Made by a program: the position numbers and the translations under genes
Notes under the pieces: generated by a model
The model's database searches: none
Seen by the model: the letters and a program-made list of their open reading frames with translations, nothing else
What the model was told of the DNA's origin: nothing
Shown here: positions 16,544 to 25,349 of the stretch, one piece after another
Layout of the letters: each line of letters opens with the position of its first letter
How positions within the stretch are numbered: position 1 is the stretch's first letter
Assembly: GCA_937895345.1 (NCBI GenBank)
Contig: CALAWP010000079.1
Span: 1-64,000, forward strand
Direction: 5' to 3'
Source of the DNA: an uncultured Paenibacillus sp.
GTDB taxonomy: Bacteria > Bacillota > Bacilli > Paenibacillales > Paenibacillaceae
DNA length: 64,000 nt

Positions 16544-18280
16544 ATGCTGGTTAACAAACTGTCCGGGCTGCTGGAGCCGCAGCTCCCGCTTACCCGCGAA
16601 GAAATCGCCGGGCTGCTCGAAATTCCGCCGAACGCGGATATGGGCGACGTCGCCCTGCCTTGCTTTGCGCTTGCCAAGAAGCTGAGGCAAAGTCCGCAGC
16701 AGATTGCCGCGGCATTGGCGGAGCAGCTCAACGCGGCATTCACGCGGCCTAACGCCGAGCCGCCTTCCGGCTCCGTCGCATCGCCAACGTTCGAGGCGGC
16801 GGCCGCCGGCCCGTACCTGAACTTCAAGCTGAACCGGCCGGCATTTGCCGCCGAACTGCTGCATGCCGCCCGTTCCGGCGAACTGGGGCGTGTGAGCATC
16901 GGAGACGGCGAACGCGTCATTATCGACATGTCGTCGCCCAACATCGCCAAGCCGTTCGGCATCGGCCATCTCCGCTCCACGATGATCGGCAACGCGCTTT
17001 ACCGCATTTTAAGGGAGGTTGGCTATGAAACGGTCAACGTCAACCATCTCGGCGACTGGGGCACGCAATTCGGCAAAATGATCGCCGCCTATTTAAGATG
17101 GGGCCATGAAGTCGATCTGGACGCGCACCCGATCAAAGCGTATTTGGAGCTGTACGTCCGGTTCCATGACGAAGCGGAGAAGCATCCCGAGCTGGAGGAG
17201 GAAGCGAGAGGCTGGTTCAAAAAGCTGGAGGAAGGCGACGCGCAGGCGGCGGAGCTGTGGCGTTCTTTTATCGAGGAGAGCCTGAAGGAATTCCGCAAGC
17301 TGTACGACCGGCTAGGCGTAACGTTTGACCATTACTTGGGCGAAAGCTTCTACAACGACAAAATGGATGCCGTCCGGCAGCTGCTCGAGGAGCGCGGCCT
17401 GCTGGAGGAAAGCGACGGAGCGCAGGTGGTGCGGCTCGACGAATACGGGATGCCGCCGTGCATCATTGTCAAGTCCGACGGCACGTCCATCTACGCGACG
17501 CGCGACCTGGCGACGGCGCTGTACCGCCATGATGTCATGGGCGGCGGCCGGCTGCTTTACGTCGTCGGCGGCGAGCAGTCGCTGCATTTTCAACAAGTGT
17601 TCCATGTGCTGAAAAAGCTGGGTTACCCGTGGGCCGGCAAGCTGCAGCATATTCCGTTCGGTCTCATGAAGCTGGAGGGGCAAAAGATGTCCACCCGGCG
17701 CGGCAAAGTCGTGTTTCTGGAGGACGTGCTGAACGAGGCGGTCGAACGGGCGCTGCGCAAAATAGAGGAAAAGAATCCGGCGCTCCCGAACAAACAAGAG
17801 GCGGCGGAAGCGTTCGGCATCGGCGCGGTCGTGTTCGGCGACCTGAAAAACTCGCGCACGCTTGACGTCGACTTTTCGCTGGAGGAAGTGCTGAACTTCG
17901 ACGGCGAGACCGGTCCGTACTTGCAATATACGTATGCCCGGACGGCAAGCATTTTGCGCAAGGCGGACGCCGACTGCGCCGAAGCCGACTCAGACTTCGA
18001 CTATGTCCCGGCCGCCGATCCGCACGCCTGGGAGCTGCTCAAGACCGTCTCGCGTTATCCGGAACGGCTGCGCCAGGCGGCGGAGCGCTGCGAGCCGTCG
18101 GTGCTCGCCCGGTATTTGCTGGAGCTGGCGCAAGCCTTTAACCGGTTCTATCATCATGTGAAGGTGCTCTCGGGCAACCCCGCCGAGCAGCGGATGAAGA
18201 TCGAGCTGGTACGGACGGTATCGGAGCTACTGCGCAAAGGGCTCGAGCTGCTGGGACTGCAAACGCCTCAGGAGATCTAG
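16544..18280 (+). CDS. argS: Arginyl-tRNA synthetase
   Basis: 578 residues. N-terminal Arg-specific domain (~1-115), then the class I HIGH-equivalent in SPNIAKPFGIGHLRSTMIG, NHLGDWGTQFG, the KMSTRRGKVV loop (KMSKS equivalent), and a C-terminal DALR anticodon-binding domain with YHHVKVLS. It charges tRNA-Arg in the cytoplasm. AAGGAGG ends 10 nt before the ATG at 16544, which rules out the upstream in-frame ATG at 16523. Expression is probably controlled by the T-box leader about 600 bp upstream, since no other promoter is obvious, although the intervening repeat region could hide one. Confidence 0.97.
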   Translation: MLVNKLSGLLEPQLPLTREEIAGLLEIPPNADMGDVALPCFALAKKLRQSPQQIAAALAEQLNAAFTRPNAEPPSGSVASPTFEAAAAGPYLNFKLNRPAFAAELLHAARSGELGRVSIGDGERVIIDMSSPNIAKPFGIGHLRSTMIGNALYRILREVGYETVNVNHLGDWGTQFGKMIAAYLRWGHEVDLDAHPIKAYLELYVRFHDEAEKHPELEEEARGWFKKLEEGDAQAAELWRSFIEESLKEFRKLYDRLGVTFDHYLGESFYNDKMDAVRQLLEERGLLEESDGAQVVRLDEYGMPPCIIVKSDGTSIYATRDLATALYRHDVMGGGRLLYVVGGEQSLHFQQVFHVLKKLGYPWAGKLQHIPFGLMKLEGQKMSTRRGKVVFLEDVLNEAVERALRKIEEKNPALPNKQEAAEAFGIGAVVFGDLKNSRTLDVDFSLEEVLNFDGETGPYLQYTYARTASILRKADADCAEADSDFDYVPAADPHAWELLKTVSRYPERLRQAAERCEPSVLARYLLELAQAFNRFYHHVKVLSGNPAEQRMKIELVRTVSELLRKGLELLGLQTPQEI

Positions 18281-18415
18281 TCCTTGCCCGGAAATGGATG
18301 TTCCGCAGCTCCGGCCGTCCCGCACGAACTATTTGCAACACGATTTGTAGAGCAGCTTCCGAACATGAACGTCCCGGCTCTGATTTACGAGATGTCCGGA
18401 TGAACGCATCCCGCT

Positions 18416-18460
18416 AAAAACTATCATGAGGCTGCCCGGTAAGCGCGGCGGCCTCATGAT
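18416..18460 (-). terminator. Terminator of the APH-family kinase gene
   Basis: Stem ATCATGAGGC / GCCTCATGAT with an 18-nt loop; on the minus strand it is followed by AGTTTTTAG. It lies between the convergent argS and APH genes. Confidence 0.8.
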
Positions 18461-18473
18461 TATCAGTATTAGA

Positions 18474-19472
18474 CTACAATGAATCCAATTGCTCCGGCAG
18501 CGTTGTCCAATGATCTTCAATCCAATGCATCTCGTCGACAAACCGGCCCAGCAATCCTCGCAGTTCACTTTCGGCACGAACCTCCGTACGGAGCCACCAA
18601 ATAGATTCAATTAAATACAGCATGCGCATGGCCCGGGTGAGCGCGCCTCCCGGCATTTCTGAATGGCTGCGATACCCGTCCATAAAAGCTCGAGCGGAGT
18701 CCACCCGGATTTGACCGTCCCGCAAAGAACCCGACAAGACGGCACGGGCCACATCGATTTCGGGATACGCCATCGTCATTCGATCAAAATCAACAATGCC
18801 GGCCAATCCCCGCTCATGCAGCAGCAAGTTGTCCACCCATAAATCCCAATGCAGCCACCCGGTCGTAGAAGCATCGAATTGTTGAAAATCTAGGGAAGCT
18901 ACAATGGCCGATGACCGCCTGAGCCATTCCATTACAACTTGATCTCCCGCCTCTTGCGCCTTGTCCCAGTTCGCTTGCCACTCTCGCAAGTACGCCTCCC
19001 GATCCGGACTCCATGCCGGCTTGTCCAGCGGCGGTATGAATCGCAGCCATTTATGCATTCGTCCGGTTGCGATGCCTAATTCATACATTTGAGCGGAATT
19101 TAAGCACCCTGCTTGAGCCGTATAACCATCCACCCAATCCAGTACCGTATACAATAACCCCGATGGCGTTTCCTGAATAAACCGCTCGTGATAGGAATAG
19201 ACCCCTGGGCATGGTATGCCGGCTAAGCTCATCCCTTGCTGCAATTGAAGCGTCTTCTCCATCGCGCTTCTTCTTTCAGGGCGGCTATGCAGCTTATACC
19301 GGTCCGGATGGTAATACTTCACAAAAATTGGCTGATCACCGGTTTCCATCTTCCATTTGACATTGAGCCAACCCTTATCGATGGGCGTCATTTCTCCCAC
19401 GGACAGTCCGAACCGGTCTTTAAGCTGAGCCGCGATCTCCGCTGCCCAACGTTCCTGTATCTCTTTAGTCAT
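18474..19472 (-). CDS. Aminoglycoside phosphotransferase (APH)-fold kinase
   Basis: 332 residues from the ATG at 19472, which has AAAGG 7 nt upstream. N-lobe with a lysine in IFVKYYHPDRYK; catalytic Brenner motif HWDLWVDNLLL (H-x-D-x4-N); metal-binding Asp in GIVDFDRM; C-terminal helices with a WWLR motif. Members phosphorylate aminoglycosides, homoserine, choline or other small alcohols; the substrate cannot be read from this sequence. It begins 33 bp after the zeta-like kinase gene on the same strand, so the three genes 20622-18474 may form one transcript. Confidence 0.85.
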   Translation of the reverse strand: MTKEIQERWAAEIAAQLKDRFGLSVGEMTPIDKGWLNVKWKMETGDQPIFVKYYHPDRYKLHSRPERRSAMEKTLQLQQGMSLAGIPCPGVYSYHERFIQETPSGLLYTVLDWVDGYTAQAGCLNSAQMYELGIATGRMHKWLRFIPPLDKPAWSPDREAYLREWQANWDKAQEAGDQVVMEWLRRSSAIVASLDFQQFDASTTGWLHWDLWVDNLLLHERGLAGIVDFDRMTMAYPEIDVARAVLSGSLRDGQIRVDSARAFMDGYRSHSEMPGGALTRAMRMLYLIESIWWLRTEVRAESELRGLLGRFVDEMHWIEDHWTTLPEQLDSL

Positions 19473-19505
19473 AGGATAACCTTTCGAGAGCATCATGGAC
19501 CGCAA

Positions 19506-20198
19506 CTAATCAACGAATAGGCCCATGAGAGTATGATTTTTCTTTTTTTCGATACTTAAATAAGCCTTGCTCGCCCAACTGTCTAGCTCACGATATTCAA
19601 GTTCCAATCCACTATCCATAAGGGGAGTAATAATTTTGTCCTTTATCCACGGTTCCCAAGTGTCGCTATGCAGTCCGACCCAGTTATAGTTATTTTTTAC
19701 GACGATAATCTGTTCTTTGTAATCTTCTGAGCTATCGATAATAACCATATTATCCGATATCTTCATTAAGTCAGGCACTAATGCCATGCTTCTCGCATAT
19801 CTTGCATGAATCTTGTCCACAGGCACGTCATGGCCCCCTTGCGAGTGACGCCTAGCTACCCTGCTGACATTAATATCGGGATCTTTTGTTGTGATGTAAA
19901 TACTTTCAATTAGGTAACCAAGCTTTTTGGCGCGGCTGAGGAAGGAGATCTTTTCGGGCGTGGAAAGGACCGTTTCGAAACAAAAGGGTCGTCCTCTCAT
20001 GAGCAGGTCATTCCGAATATCTTCGCAAAATTGCATTGCCGAGATGTAACGTTTCTTGTGGTCAACAATTTCGTCAAATAAGGACAATTTAACTGCTTCA
20101 TCGGGGCTTATATACTCCCCCGGATAATAGGGGGAGTTTAGTATTTTGTTTACCGTAGTCGATTTCCCTGAACCGTTGGGACCAGCCAGTATTAACAA
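19506..20198 (-). CDS. Zeta-toxin-family P-loop kinase
   Basis: About 230 residues. LLILAGPNGSGKST is the Walker A; ISPDEAV follows as in zeta toxins, then FCFETVLS (catalytic region), and RVARRHSQGGHDVP with conserved Arg residues and the lid GGHDVP typical of the family. Zeta toxins phosphorylate UDP-GlcNAc and block wall synthesis; related non-toxic kinases exist. The start is uncertain: the frame opens at a stop about 33 bases upstream and contains no ATG. GGGGAG overlaps the preceding stop codon and points to a CTG or ATT start that would add 4-7 residues (IELSNKR); the TTG at 20198 is too far from it. AT-richer than flanking genes, suggesting transfer. Confidence 0.8.
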   Translation of the reverse strand: MLILAGPNGSGKSTTVNKILNSPYYPGEYISPDEAVKLSLFDEIVDHKKRYISAMQFCEDIRNDLLMRGRPFCFETVLSTPEKISFLSRAKKLGYLIESIYITTKDPDINVSRVARRHSQGGHDVPVDKIHARYARSMALVPDLMKISDNMVIIDSSEDYKEQIIVVKNNYNWVGLHSDTWEPWIKDKIITPLMDSGLELEYRELDSWASKAYLSIEKKKNHTLMGLFVD

Positions 20199-20214
20199 AC
20201 GTTTATTTGACAGT

Positions 20215-20622
20215 TCAATCTCCCCGCTTAACTAAATGTTTGTACCTTTCAAAAACGGGGGTCGATTCTTCAGCCAGTTTTTTCGACACCTCTCGAAAGG
20301 GAGCAACAGGACCTTCTTGAATAACATTCAATGCCCTTTTTCGTGTCAAGATTCCTTTGTTTGTCACTCTGATTGCTGTAATCGTTCTAGGTGAAACAGC
20401 CCGATGCTTTATGCCGGAACGTCTAATGTCACTGATGATTTTTCTCAAGGCATCGTCATTTGCCCCTTCGCTTAAGGGTGCCGGTACAATCTTTTTTACT
20501 TTTCTTTGCTCAGATACACGATTTACATCTCTAATGTCTTGGGTAACTTTTTCAACCGCCCCAATCCTGCGGCCTGGTTTACTTATAGGAGTGTCTTTAT
20601 GAGAAGAATGTTTCGTTTCCAT
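20215..20622 (-). CDS. Small basic protein upstream of the zeta-like kinase, possible antitoxin
   Basis: 135 residues, start at the ATG at 20622 with GGAGGAG 6 nt upstream. It is rich in Lys/Arg (SEQRKVKKIVPAPLSEG, TNKGILTRKRALN) and has no motif I recognise. Its stop codon lies about 10-17 bases before the kinase reading frame begins in earnest, so translation is coupled. The position fits an antitoxin for the zeta-like kinase, but epsilon antitoxins are shorter (~90 residues) and I see no homology, so the role is only inferred. A candidate promoter (TTAACC-16-TATACT on the minus strand) lies near 20670-20695. Confidence 0.7.
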   Translation of the reverse strand: METKHSSHKDTPISKPGRRIGAVEKVTQDIRDVNRVSEQRKVKKIVPAPLSEGANDDALRKIISDIRRSGIKHRAVSPRTITAIRVTNKGILTRKRALNVIQEGPVAPFREVSKKLAEESTPVFERYKHLVKRGD

Positions 20623-20737
20623 GAGAACTCCTCCATTCAGAAAATAAATAATGTTCTTCACTGATAAGTATAACACAGAATCCTCAGGGGTTAAGTTGCA
20701 TCCCATCAATGACCGCTCTCATTCGGACAAAAGACCG

Positions 20738-23305
20738 TTACGGCTTGCCGAGCAATCCCCGCTCCAGGCAAGCGGCCAGCGATAGAGCCTTGGGGCCGGA
20801 CGGGAAGGCGATCGTCACTTTGCCGTCTCCGACGCCTTCAATCGTGCCGACGCCGAATACGCGATGACGGACTTCGGCGCCGGGCGTCAGCTCCGACTCG
20901 TGACGGTAAGCATTCGGATCGGATCGGCCGGCCGACGACGCGGACTTCGACGCGCCCGGCTTGCCGTCGCGAACAATGACTCGCGGCGCGGCCCCGCCCG
21001 GGCTGCTGCCCCGTGCCCGGGCGGGCGCTCCGTCCGTCGACGCCGGCGGAACGCCGCCGCTGCGAATTGCCGTGCCGGCGTTCCCTGCGCGACCAGCGCC
21101 GCCGTTGCGAATTGCCGTGCCGGCGCTCCCATCGCGGCCAGCGCCGCCGCCAGGGCTCGCCGCACGGCGGCTGTCGACGCCGCTTCCGCCGCTTGGCCTG
21201 CCGCCGGCAACGCGGCGCGCGCTCTCCCGGCCTCGCCAATCCGGGTCCGCGATATCCCGCACGGCCGTCATAAACTCCGACTCCTCCGCCGCTTCCCCGT
21301 CCTTTTCCCGGTAGGCGATCAGCTCCAAATAAGCGCGGGCGCGGGTCATCCCGACATAAAACAGTCTCGCCGCTTCCTCCATCGGAGCTGCCGCCGGATC
21401 GTCCATAACTCCCTTGCGCTTGCGGTCGTCGGCCGAAGGAATAACGCCTTCCACCAGATCGATCATATAGACGCGGTCGAACTCCAGCCCTTTGGCGCTG
21501 TGAAACGTCGACAGCGTAACGGCTCCCGCAGCCGTTATATTTCCGCCCGCCGATATCGTCGACCGCCCGGTTTCCTCATCGCTTTCCATATTCGCGGCAC
21601 CGGACGCCGTCCCTCCTGACGCCCGCACGTTCCGGGAACGGGAGCCTTTGACCGCCGCCTCCAGCTTCTTCAGCCGCTGCGCAAACTGTTCCAGCGTGTC
21701 CAGCCCTTCCGCGATATCCTCCAGCGTATTGAGGATGCCGATCAAATATTCTCTACGAAAGCCAAGCCGCTCGCACATCCGCTCGATCGCCTTTTCGTAG
21801 CCGAGCCGCGCCCGAATGACGCGAATCGCATGCAGCGGAGGCATATCCCGCAGCTGCCGAAACGTCTCCTTCGCCTCCTGCAGCAGCTTCACCTGGTAAT
21901 CCTGCAGCTGCACGAACTGCAGCAAGTTGTCGAAGACCGACTCGCCGTTCCCGATCCCTTTCAACACTTCGATCTGATGTTTGCTGATATACCCCGACAT
22001 TTTCGAATAAATCGCCTCCAGCAGCTCCGGCCGCCGGTCCGTATACGACATGCGCATAAAATTAAGGATGTCCTGCACGATCCAATGGGAGAAAAAGCGA
22101 TGATCCGCGTCCTTGACGCGAAACGGAATGCCCGCCCGCTCAAACTCGTTCACAAGCGCGATCGACGAAGCGTTGTTCCGGTACAAAATCGCCGTCCCCG
22201 ACAGCCTCTCCAACCGCTGCATTTGCTGCGCCAAATATTTGGCCTGGTACCGGAAGTCCGACAAGCTTCGAAATACGATCGGCCCGGCGGAGCCGTTCTC
22301 CGTAAACATCGACTTGGCATACCGGTGCTTATTGCGCCGGATAAACCGGTCGGCCGCTTCCACGATCTCCTTGGACGACCGGTAGTTTTGTTCCATGTAC
22401 AGAACGACCGCATCGGGGTACAACTCCTTGAATCGGAGCAGATACCCCGGCTCCGCTCCCCGCCAGCCGTAAATCGACTGATCGTCGTCCGCCACGACGC
22501 ACAGGTTGCGATGCTCCATCGCCAGCTTCTCGACGATGGCATGCTGCACGAGCGACGTATCCTGGCTTTCGTCCGTCAGCACATAATCGTACCTCCCGCG
22601 AAACTGGGCCAGCAGGTCGGGCTCGCTGTCCAGCACCTCATTGGCCACGGTCAGCATGTCTTCGTAGTCGATAAGCCGCCGGCTGGGGTCCGCCCTCTTG
22701 AACGTCTCGTATTCCCGCACAATATCGGCCGCCCGCTGCACCTCGGCTTTGACGGAGGACCAGCGCTCGGGCGGAATCATTTTATTTTTCACATAGCCGA
22801 TAAAGGCCGTCAGCCCGTCCATCTCGTCGTCGCTCATCGTATGACCCGTTATCCGCTTGTACAGCCCGCGCAGCACAAGCTTCTTGTTCAGAGGCAAGCC
22901 GCCCGCCTCTTCCCGGACGTCTCCGTCCGCCTGCGCCTCGCCCTCGATGATGCGGTATTCCGTTCCCGTACGCCGGCCGTGCATCCGTACGATTTCGTAA
23001 GCGAGACTATGAATGGTCGAAAACTCCGCCGCCGAAAGCCCGGGAAACATGCGGCCGAACCGCTCTTTCATTTCGTTTGCCGCCGCCCTGCTGAACGTGA
23101 CGGCTTTGATCCGCTCGGGACGGACGCCCCGTTCCTCGATCATATACGCAATTCTCATCAAGAGCGTCGTCGTTTTGCCGGAGCCCGGAGAAGCCAGCAG
23201 CAGCAGCGGACCTGCCGTGCGCATCGCCGCTTCGCGCTGCGCATCGTTCAGGCGAATTCCCGCTTCCGCCCTTTTCCGTTCAAAAAAATCGCTCGCCTTG
23301 CCCAT
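20738..23305 (-). CDS. UvrD/PcrA-like superfamily 1 DNA helicase
   Basis: 855 residues. Walker A SPGSGKTTTL near residue 40, motif II TDESQD, motif III DDDQSIYGWRGA, motif IV EQNYRS, motif V LSTFHSAKGLEFDRV, and motif VI YVGMTRAR. Then comes a ~120-residue Gly/Ala/Arg-rich linker with short repeats (AGTAIRNGG, AGTAIRSGG) and a C-terminal Tudor-like module (VFGVGTIEGVGDGKVTI), as in PcrA. It unwinds DNA 3'-5' in repair or replication restart. The ATG at 23305 has AAAGGA 9 nt upstream; the frame extends to 23323. The usual PcrA is ~720-750 residues with 1A/1B insertions; the different middle suggests a second UvrD-type helicase rather than the housekeeping PcrA. Confidence 0.93.
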   Translation of the reverse strand: MGKASDFFERKRAEAGIRLNDAQREAAMRTAGPLLLLASPGSGKTTTLLMRIAYMIEERGVRPERIKAVTFSRAAANEMKERFGRMFPGLSAAEFSTIHSLAYEIVRMHGRRTGTEYRIIEGEAQADGDVREEAGGLPLNKKLVLRGLYKRITGHTMSDDEMDGLTAFIGYVKNKMIPPERWSSVKAEVQRAADIVREYETFKRADPSRRLIDYEDMLTVANEVLDSEPDLLAQFRGRYDYVLTDESQDTSLVQHAIVEKLAMEHRNLCVVADDDQSIYGWRGAEPGYLLRFKELYPDAVVLYMEQNYRSSKEIVEAADRFIRRNKHRYAKSMFTENGSAGPIVFRSLSDFRYQAKYLAQQMQRLERLSGTAILYRNNASSIALVNEFERAGIPFRVKDADHRFFSHWIVQDILNFMRMSYTDRRPELLEAIYSKMSGYISKHQIEVLKGIGNGESVFDNLLQFVQLQDYQVKLLQEAKETFRQLRDMPPLHAIRVIRARLGYEKAIERMCERLGFRREYLIGILNTLEDIAEGLDTLEQFAQRLKKLEAAVKGSRSRNVRASGGTASGAANMESDEETGRSTISAGGNITAAGAVTLSTFHSAKGLEFDRVYMIDLVEGVIPSADDRKRKGVMDDPAAAPMEEAARLFYVGMTRARAYLELIAYREKDGEAAEESEFMTAVRDIADPDWRGRESARRVAGGRPSGGSGVDSRRAASPGGGAGRDGSAGTAIRNGGAGRAGNAGTAIRSGGVPPASTDGAPARARGSSPGGAAPRVIVRDGKPGASKSASSAGRSDPNAYRHESELTPGAEVRHRVFGVGTIEGVGDGKVTIAFPSGPKALSLAACLERGLLGKP

Positions 23306-23365
23306 TTGCCGCATTCCTTTCATTGCGGGCCGCGCCGGGCCCGACAGGTTACCGCTATTATAGCA

Positions 23366-23407
23366 GAAAAAGACGGCTCGCCCGCTAAAGGGGGCACAGC
23401 CGTCTTG
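23366..23407 (-). terminator. Terminator of the PepSY gene
   Basis: Stem AAGACGGCT / AGCCGTCTT around a GC-rich loop, minus-strand T-run TTTTTC, 5 bp after the stop codon. Confidence 0.88.
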
Positions 23408-23411
23408 TCAT

Positions 23412-24254
23412 TTAGTCGTCGTGGTCGTCGTCATCCCAATCATCATCGTCGTCATCGTCGTCATCGTCGTCATCATCCCAGTTGTCGTCCCAGTCATCGT
23501 CATCATCGTCGTCATCATCGTCATCGTCGCGGTCGACCTTGAGGATGCTTCCGTTCGCCGCATGGACGTCGACTTCCACCGTTCTGCCGTCAACAGAAAG
23601 CTTGACTTCATACAAGCGCACGCCGTCGTCCCGGTCCTTCTCGACCTTGACGACCTTGCCGCCGACGTGCTTGAGAGCGATTTGCGCCGCCTTCTCCGCG
23701 CCGATATCCGCTGCCGCGGCATTCGCTTTGCCGGATGAGGACGGCTTCGACGCAGCCGGCGGCGCCGACGCAGCCGGGCTGCCCGCGGCCGAAGCCTTAT
23801 GGGTTCCGCTGTTTGCGGCTGCGGCCCGGTCGTCGTCATCGTCATCGTCGTCGTCCTTGACGCCGAGCGACTTGCCGCTGTAAGCGTCGATCCAGACGTC
23901 GACATCCCGTTTCCCGGTGTCGATTTCGACCTCGTAATACAGCTGTCCGTTGTAGCGCTCCAGCTCTACGCTTTCCACCCGGCCCTGCACGACGTTCAGC
24001 GCCAGCTGCTTCGCTTTCTCCTTGCCGATTCGTTTCGTTTGCGGCGGTTCGGAGGCCGCCGGGCTTGCCGGCAAGCTTTGCGCCGCCGTGTTCAAGGCCG
24101 CTTTCGGCGCTTGCGCGACCGCTCCTGTTGCGGCCTCTCCTCGGTTTTCCTGCGCGGAAGTCAGGCCGACCGTCCCGGCGCCGATGGCGCCCCCGATCAG
24201 CACGGCCGCGGACAAGATGCCGACCGCCGCCGCTTTGTTCAGCTTTCTTTTCAT
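23412..24254 (-). CDS. Secreted PepSY-domain protein with a poly-aspartate tail (YkoI-like)
   Basis: 280 residues. Signal peptide/membrane anchor (GILSAAVLIGGAIGAGTVG), then two PepSY units: one around KAKQLALNVVQGRVESVELERYNGQLYYEV, a short D-rich spacer and a low-complexity S/A/P linker, and a second around KAAQIALKHVGGKVVKVE. It ends in a ~45-residue tail of almost only Asp with a few Trp. PepSY domains are thought to inhibit peptidases or sense at the membrane; the acidic tail should bind divalent cations. AGGAGG upstream of ATG. Last gene of the ykoG-ykoH-PepSY-PepSY series, whose arrangement matches B. subtilis ykoGHI(J). Confidence 0.85.
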   Translation of the reverse strand: MKRKLNKAAAVGILSAAVLIGGAIGAGTVGLTSAQENRGEAATGAVAQAPKAALNTAAQSLPASPAASEPPQTKRIGKEKAKQLALNVVQGRVESVELERYNGQLYYEVEIDTGKRDVDVWIDAYSGKSLGVKDDDDDDDDDRAAAANSGTHKASAAGSPAASAPPAASKPSSSGKANAAAADIGAEKAAQIALKHVGGKVVKVEKDRDDGVRLYEVKLSVDGRTVEVDVHAANGSILKVDRDDDDDDDDDDDDWDDNWDDDDDDDDDDDDDWDDDDHDD

Positions 24255-24356
24255 CGTTCATGTCCTCCTCAAGCTCTCGTTTATCGTTACAATCTCACTA
24301 TACCCCCGATAAATGAGAGCCTTCTGACAGAAACATTAGAATTCGATGAGAAGGCG

Positions 24357-25076
24357 CTAATCGTCGTCGTCTTCGAGATCGCCATCATCGTCGTCGCCAT
24401 CATCATCGTCGTCGTCATCGTCATCGTCGTCCCAGGTGACCGACATGACCGCTCCGGATATCCGGTTCACTTGCACGACGGCTTCCTTGCCGTCCCCGGT
24501 TTCGATCTCTACTAAATAATCGTTGCGGCTGCCGGCTTCCACATCCTTCACCGTGCCCGGAACTTGGCGCAGCGCAATCTGTTTCGCTTCCGCGGAGCCA
24601 AGCAGCGCCGGCGGTTTGGGCGACGGCTCAGGCGTCGCGGTTGTACCGGAGCCGGGCGATTCGGCCGGGCGATCCGTCGCTCCCGCCGCTGGTTTCGACG
24701 CTCCCTCCGTCGGGGCCGGCGTCGGCTCCGCCCCCGGAGTCGGCTCAGTGTCCGCCCCCGGCGTTTCCGGTCCCGGCGCAGGGGTTGCCGCTCCCTCGTC
24801 CGTTCTGGCGATGCTCACGACGGAGCCGTCCGTCCCGTCAACCTCCAGCACGTAGCTTCCCGTTTCCATCGTCAGACCGATCCGGTACACGGCTCCGTCC
24901 CATTCGGTCCGCGTCACTTCGCCCGGATATAAGCGGAGTACCGACGACAGCGCCTCTTCCTCGCTCAGCCGCTCCGCCCGAGCCCCCAGCTTCCATACGG
25001 CCGCCGCAGCCGCCGCCGCAAGCGCGCTGAGCAGCAATACGCCGCACGCAAGGACGATTATTTTACGCACCGTCAT
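24357..25076 (-). CDS. Secreted PepSY-domain protein with an acidic tail (YkoI/YkoJ-like)
   Basis: 239 residues from the ATG at 25076 (AAGGAGGGAG upstream). N-terminal membrane segment (VLACGVLLLSALAAAAAAAV), PepSY unit 1 (EEALSSVLRLYPGEVTRTEW), a Pro/Thr/Glu-rich linker (~90-160), PepSY unit 2 (EAKQIALRQVPGTVKDVEAG), and a ~30-residue Asp-rich tail. It is the paralogue of the gene just downstream. The shared design suggests both work with the adjacent two-component system, perhaps as cation-responsive partners (inference). Confidence 0.85.
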   Translation of the reverse strand: MTVRKIIVLACGVLLLSALAAAAAAAVWKLGARAERLSEEEALSSVLRLYPGEVTRTEWDGAVYRIGLTMETGSYVLEVDGTDGSVVSIARTDEGAATPAPGPETPGADTEPTPGAEPTPAPTEGASKPAAGATDRPAESPGSGTTATPEPSPKPPALLGSAEAKQIALRQVPGTVKDVEAGSRNDYLVEIETGDGKEAVVQVNRISGAVMSVTWDDDDDDDDDDDGDDDDGDLEDDDD

Positions 25077-25202
25077 CAAGCTCCCTCCTTCTCTTGCCGC
25101 TTATTGTACCAGCCGAAGATGAGAATCCGGTGAGAAGCGGCGCCATCGTCCCTTGCGGCTGCGGCCGTACCGGTTCCAACGGCGCTTTCGCCCGGCGCTC
25201 GA

Positions 25203-25340
25203 GCTTGGCCGCAAGACAGCCGGCGGCTTCTACCGGCCCTCAGAGCTTGGCCGCAGGACAGCCGGCGGCTTCTACCGGCCCTCGGGCTTGGCCGCAGGAC
25301 AGCCGGCGGCTCTACCGGCCCTCGGGCTTGGCCGCAGGAC
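25203..25340. repeat. ~41-bp tandem repeat, three and a half copies
   Basis: GCTTGGCCGCAGGACAGCCG and following bases recur at 25203, 25245, 25286 and 25326. The block lies between the PepSY gene and the end of ykoH, a 270-bp gap with no gene. It is very GC-rich and may act as a transcript-folding or attenuating element. Confidence 0.9.
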
Positions 25341-25349
25341 GACCGCCTG

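Noticed and set aside
21830..23542. 570-codon plus-strand open frame opposite the helicase gene
   Set aside because: Arg/His/Leu-rich sequence without motifs, while the minus strand carries all seven helicase motifs.
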